Of a stretch of 6,064 nt of DNA, positions 4,203 through 6,064 are shown piece after piece. The position numbers were made by a program, and so were the translations under genes. Within the stretch, counting starts at the first letter, position 1, and each line of letters starts with the position of its first letter. The notes beneath the pieces were generated by a model that saw nothing but the letters and a program-made list of their open reading frames with translations, made no database searches and was not told where the DNA came from. Source of the DNA: JBDRGC01 sp043818215 (GTDB lineage: Bacteria > Chloroflexota > Anaerolineae > Anaerolineales > UBA11858); the NCBI GenBank assembly GCA_043818215.1, contig JBDRGC010000402.1:1-6064 (forward strand), read 5' to 3'.

Positions 4203-4697
4203 CTATGTAGTTATGCTCAGCGCGGTTCCTTCTGTTCCTGGATATGCACGGTCGATACGTTTTGCTGACCATTGCCTGAGTACGACCAGGCGGTTGGCCC
4301 ATTGTTGTGGGGTGAGTATTTCCCAATTTGTTTCCGGCTCGGGCCACAGTCTGCGGACGCGGAAGGCTTTGATGTCCATCCATTGACGGTCTGTTGGATT
4401 AGGGGTGTTTGATAGTTTGTAGAGCAGGACGTAGGCGGGGACCGTTGGGAAGCAGCGCTGCGCCAGCTTCTTGGTTACGGTGGCTGGTTTGAACGGCTGT
4501 CCTCTGTCGATGGCGGTTTCCACGAGTGCGAGGGGATCTTTGGTGCCGTCGTCATATTCGACGTACAGGGATGCGTCTAGGTCGATCATGGCGAGCGTTT
4601 GTGCGGCCTCGATCCCGACATAGCGGCGGGTGGAGCCCCTTCGGTGCCATGCCGAATAGCTTCGATCCCGTGTATTGTAGCGTTCTTCTTGGGACAT
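4203..4697 (-). CDS. Phage hypothetical protein coupled to the methyltransferase, 164 aa
   Basis: Starts MSQEERYNTRDRSYSAWHRRG. GGAG lies 6 nt before the ATG, and the methyltransferase stop overlaps it as TGATG, so translation is coupled. An extension up to 4781 would overlap the upstream gene without a good RBS. Blocks: NTRDRSYSAWHR, RRYVGIEAAQTLAMIDLD, YVEYDDGTKDPLALVETAIDRG, VTKKLAQRC, VPAYVLLYKLS, FRVRRLWPEPETNWEILTPQQWANRL. I recall this pattern (AMIDxDxxxYVEYDD...PLALVETA, FRVRRLWPxPE) from an uncharacterised family that is frequent in prophages. The Glu/Asp-rich EYDDGTKDPLALVE segment recalls, loosely, small nuclease-like or recombination-associated phage proteins, but no catalytic motif is certain. 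No membrane segment. Confidence 0.82.
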   Translation of the reverse strand: MSQEERYNTRDRSYSAWHRRGSTRRYVGIEAAQTLAMIDLDASLYVEYDDGTKDPLALVETAIDRGQPFKPATVTKKLAQRCFPTVPAYVLLYKLSNTPNPTDRQWMDIKAFRVRRLWPEPETNWEILTPQQWANRLVVLRQWSAKRIDRAYPGTEGTALSITT

Positions 4698-5650
4698 CAG
4701 ACTCTCCATGCGACGATCTCGCGGGAGATGACGAGCAGTTTTCTGTTCGTTTTTGCCCAATCCACCATCTGCGGAGTGCATTGCTGGCTTTCATAGGGGC
4801 ACTGGATTCGCAGGTCGATAGGCAGGTTGACGGCCTTGATCATGTCGGCGACGTGGTCTGTGTACTGTTTGTCCGGTGCTTTCCATTGAGTTGGCTGGAG
4901 GATGAGCGCGATAACGGAATCCGTCAGTTTGGATGCGAGGTTCTTAATCAATCCAGCCAGCGTGGATGTGAATTCATCCAGCGGCATATTTGACAGATCG
5001 GTCTTGTCCTGGCTGTACTTGCCTTCTGCCTGTTTCCAGTACGGCGGGTCCAGGTAGACCAGTTTAATGTCCTTCCACCGTGGCAGGGGAGGGAGTCCGG
5101 TGGTGATATCGTGCTCTCTGATCTGGTGGGCCCTTTCCGGCACTGGAATTCTGTCGCTGGCCCAGTAGCGGCGAAAGCGTTTCTTGCAGATGTCTATCGT
5201 TGACCCGCCCCCGGCGAATGGGTCCACCACCACGTCGAACGGCTGAGTATACAGGTACAGGAGATTATCCACCCACCGGACCTCGCTGTTGCCGAAGTGC
5301 GATGAGCCGGAAGTCTTTTCCTGCTGCTTCCAGACGTTGTAGATGGGAGGGTCGAAGTCGGTGAGGTGGGAGGCGGCGGGTTTGTAACTTTCCGGCAGAT
5401 CTGCCATTTCGTTACAAATTCTGCTGACCTCCATCTTCGACACGTCTGTCTCTTTGGCAATCTCCTCCTGTGTATAGCACGCGAGCCACAGGTCGAAGAT
5501 GCGGCGGTTGCGAGCCACTTTGGAATCTTTGTCGATGCGGGAAAGCCAGTCGCGGATGGTGCGCTCGGAGACGGATAGGATACTGGCGAGTTGCTTCTTT
5601 TTCTCGTCTCGCTTGCTTTCTGGCGTGATGTGATAGATTTTCCGCGCCAT
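4697..5650 (-). CDS. DNA methyltransferase part of ParB-methyltransferase gene
   Basis: 317 aa from the ATG at 5650 (MARKIYHITPESK), the point where the frame meets the ParB-like part. Residues 16-40 (KKKQLASILSVSERTIRDWLSRID) and 61-82 (QEEIAKETDVSKMEVSRICNEM) are two helix-turn-helix segments. The methyltransferase core follows: YNVWKQQ (104-110), the SAM-binding motif DPFAGGGST (143-151), RRYWASD (160-166), and the catalytic motif LDPPYW (200-205) with KQAEGKYSQDKTDLSNM after it. DPPY marks an amino-methyltransferase (N6-adenine or N4-cytosine). The order SAM motif then DPPY differs from the beta class, where DPPY comes first. Such ParB-HTH-methyltransferase proteins are known in phages, where they may shield phage DNA from host restriction. 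An AGGA lies about 9 nt before the ATG. No restriction enzyme is seen nearby. Confidence 0.85.
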   Translation of the reverse strand: MARKIYHITPESKRDEKKKQLASILSVSERTIRDWLSRIDKDSKVARNRRIFDLWLACYTQEEIAKETDVSKMEVSRICNEMADLPESYKPAASHLTDFDPPIYNVWKQQEKTSGSSHFGNSEVRWVDNLLYLYTQPFDVVVDPFAGGGSTIDICKKRFRRYWASDRIPVPERAHQIREHDITTGLPPLPRWKDIKLVYLDPPYWKQAEGKYSQDKTDLSNMPLDEFTSTLAGLIKNLASKLTDSVIALILQPTQWKAPDKQYTDHVADMIKAVNLPIDLRIQCPYESQQCTPQMVDWAKTNRKLLVISREIVAWRV

Positions 5651-5952
5651 CTCTGCTTGTCCTGCTGGCTCAATTGCAGGCCGTGGGATGCGTTTCTTTG
5701 AATGGCCAACTCCAGAAGGTGTACATCGCTCTCCGTCTTGGTGACAATGAAGGGAACATCTGGCACGCCGCACTTCTTGTGAGCGGTCCACCTGTTCCAG
5801 CCGTCGATCAGTTCATTGTGCTGGTTGAGTTCGATGGGAGGCAGGACGGAAAGATCTTCCGCGTATTTCTGTACAGTTACAGCGCTTGTCTCGATTCTTG
5901 GATACAAGTCGCTGCGGAAAACAACATCAGAAACGGCAATCTTCTGCAACAA
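5650..5952 (-). CDS. ParB-like N-terminal domain, out of frame with methyltransferase
   Basis: Codons 1-101 of the first leftward gene. The start is TTG at 5952, with AAGGAG 5 nt upstream; a second TTG follows at once. The sequence is a clear ParB/Spo0J-type domain: VTVQKYAEDL (26-34), LPPIELNQHNELIDGWNRWTAHKKCG (37-62), and ELAIQRNASHGLQLSQQDKQR (81-101). DGWNRWTAH corresponds to the GxRRxxA signature helix. In related phage methyltransferases this domain continues directly into the HTH and the methyltransferase. Here the continuing protein needs a one-base shift at codon 101 (AGA), where the ATG at 5650 begins. Without a shift the frame runs on to 5194 with a Ser/Pro/Thr/Arg-rich, non-protein-like tail. 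It is therefore either one gene broken by one base or two overlapping genes. Confidence 0.75.
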
Positions 5953-5966
5953 GATGGCTCCTTGTC

Positions 5967-5987
5967 GGTATGGTTTTAACCCCTACC
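5967..5987. promoter_or_regulatory. Imperfect 21-bp dyad, possible operator
   Basis: GGTATGGTTT and AACCCCTACC around a central T, with 8 of 10 positions paired. It covers the predicted transcription start of the ParB-methyltransferase operon (near 5984), just downstream of the -10 box. This is where a repressor would block transcription. The binding factor is unknown. Confidence 0.4.
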
Positions 5988-5990
5988 TAC

Positions 5991-5999
5991 ATTATACCA
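5991..5999 (-). promoter_or_regulatory. Extended -10 promoter of ParB-methyltransferase operon
   Basis: On the leftward strand the sequence reads TGGTATAAT: a perfect -10 hexamer with the TGn extension. A clear -35 is not seen at 17 bp (GTCTCA), as is usual for extended -10 promoters. The predicted start near 5984 leaves a leader of about 30 nt before the TTG start at 5952. Confidence 0.7.
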
Positions 6000-6064
6000 A
6001 AGAACTTGCTGGTTGAGACTACTTTTTCCTGCAAAGTGTATGTATCTGGCGGGTTACTTGAGGC

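Noticed and set aside
3958..4386. Rightward 142-aa and leftward 101-aa frames in the convergent interval
   Set aside because: Low-complexity Gly/Val/Cys- or Pro/Thr/Asn-rich products driven by the GT-rich sequence. They overlap the end of a supported gene and have no RBS.
5194..5649. Continuation of the ParB frame past codon 101
   Set aside because: Ser/Pro/Thr/Arg-rich with no domain pattern, while the overlapping frame carries clear methyltransferase motifs.
1..6064. CRISPR array, tRNA, rRNA or insertion sequence
   Set aside because: No regularly spaced direct repeats, no tRNA-like cloverleaf noticed, and no transposase or terminal inverted repeats with target duplications.

Overview
The window looks like an accessory or early-region piece of a tailed bacteriophage or prophage in a moderately GC-rich bacterium (mid-to-high fifties percent GC by eye). 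There are no rRNA, tRNA, CRISPR or transposase signals. Most products are small proteins of phage type. The recognisable ones are a ParB-domain DNA methyltransferase, a probable small terminase-like DNA-binding protein and a DUF7447-like protein. Promoters look sigma70-like and most genes carry strong GGAGG-type ribosome binding sites. The host cannot be named from the sequence.

Layout: (1) Positions 2946 down to 1 hold a leftward run of seven genes: 90 aa, 191 aa, 130 aa, 228 aa, 60 aa, a 55-aa membrane protein, and an exported or membrane protein that runs off the left edge. Unlike a normal tightly packed phage operon, the first six genes are separated by spacers of about 50-75 nt. Each spacer holds a GC-rich stem-loop followed by a near-identical GGAGGA ribosome binding site. 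(2) Positions 2947-3117 are a divergent promoter region. (3) Positions 3118-3872 hold two rightward genes: a 67-aa basic protein with a 20-residue repeat, then the terminase-small-subunit-like protein. (4) Positions 3873-4202 are a gene-free convergent interval. Strand composition flips in its middle and each outgoing transcript contains a C9 tract, which suggests two-way Rho-type termination. (5) Positions 5952 down to 4203 are a second leftward operon. A good extended -10 promoter lies over a dyad at 5967-5987, then comes a ParB-like domain plus DNA methyltransferase gene, coupled by a TGATG overlap to a 164-aa phage protein.

The main points to check are these. The ParB part and the methyltransferase part lie in different frames that meet exactly at an ATG, so this is either a one-base deletion or a split gene. 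The leftward operon is punctuated by repeated hairpin-plus-RBS modules whose U.G wobbles fit only the leftward RNA. ATG codons on both sides of the divergent region sit 6 nt after a -10-like hexamer, so leaderless transcripts are possible. No large terminase follows the small-terminase-like gene. Two short reading frames at the left end (55 aa, and a partial 109 aa) are well supported by RBS and gene spacing and would be missed by a length-limited search.
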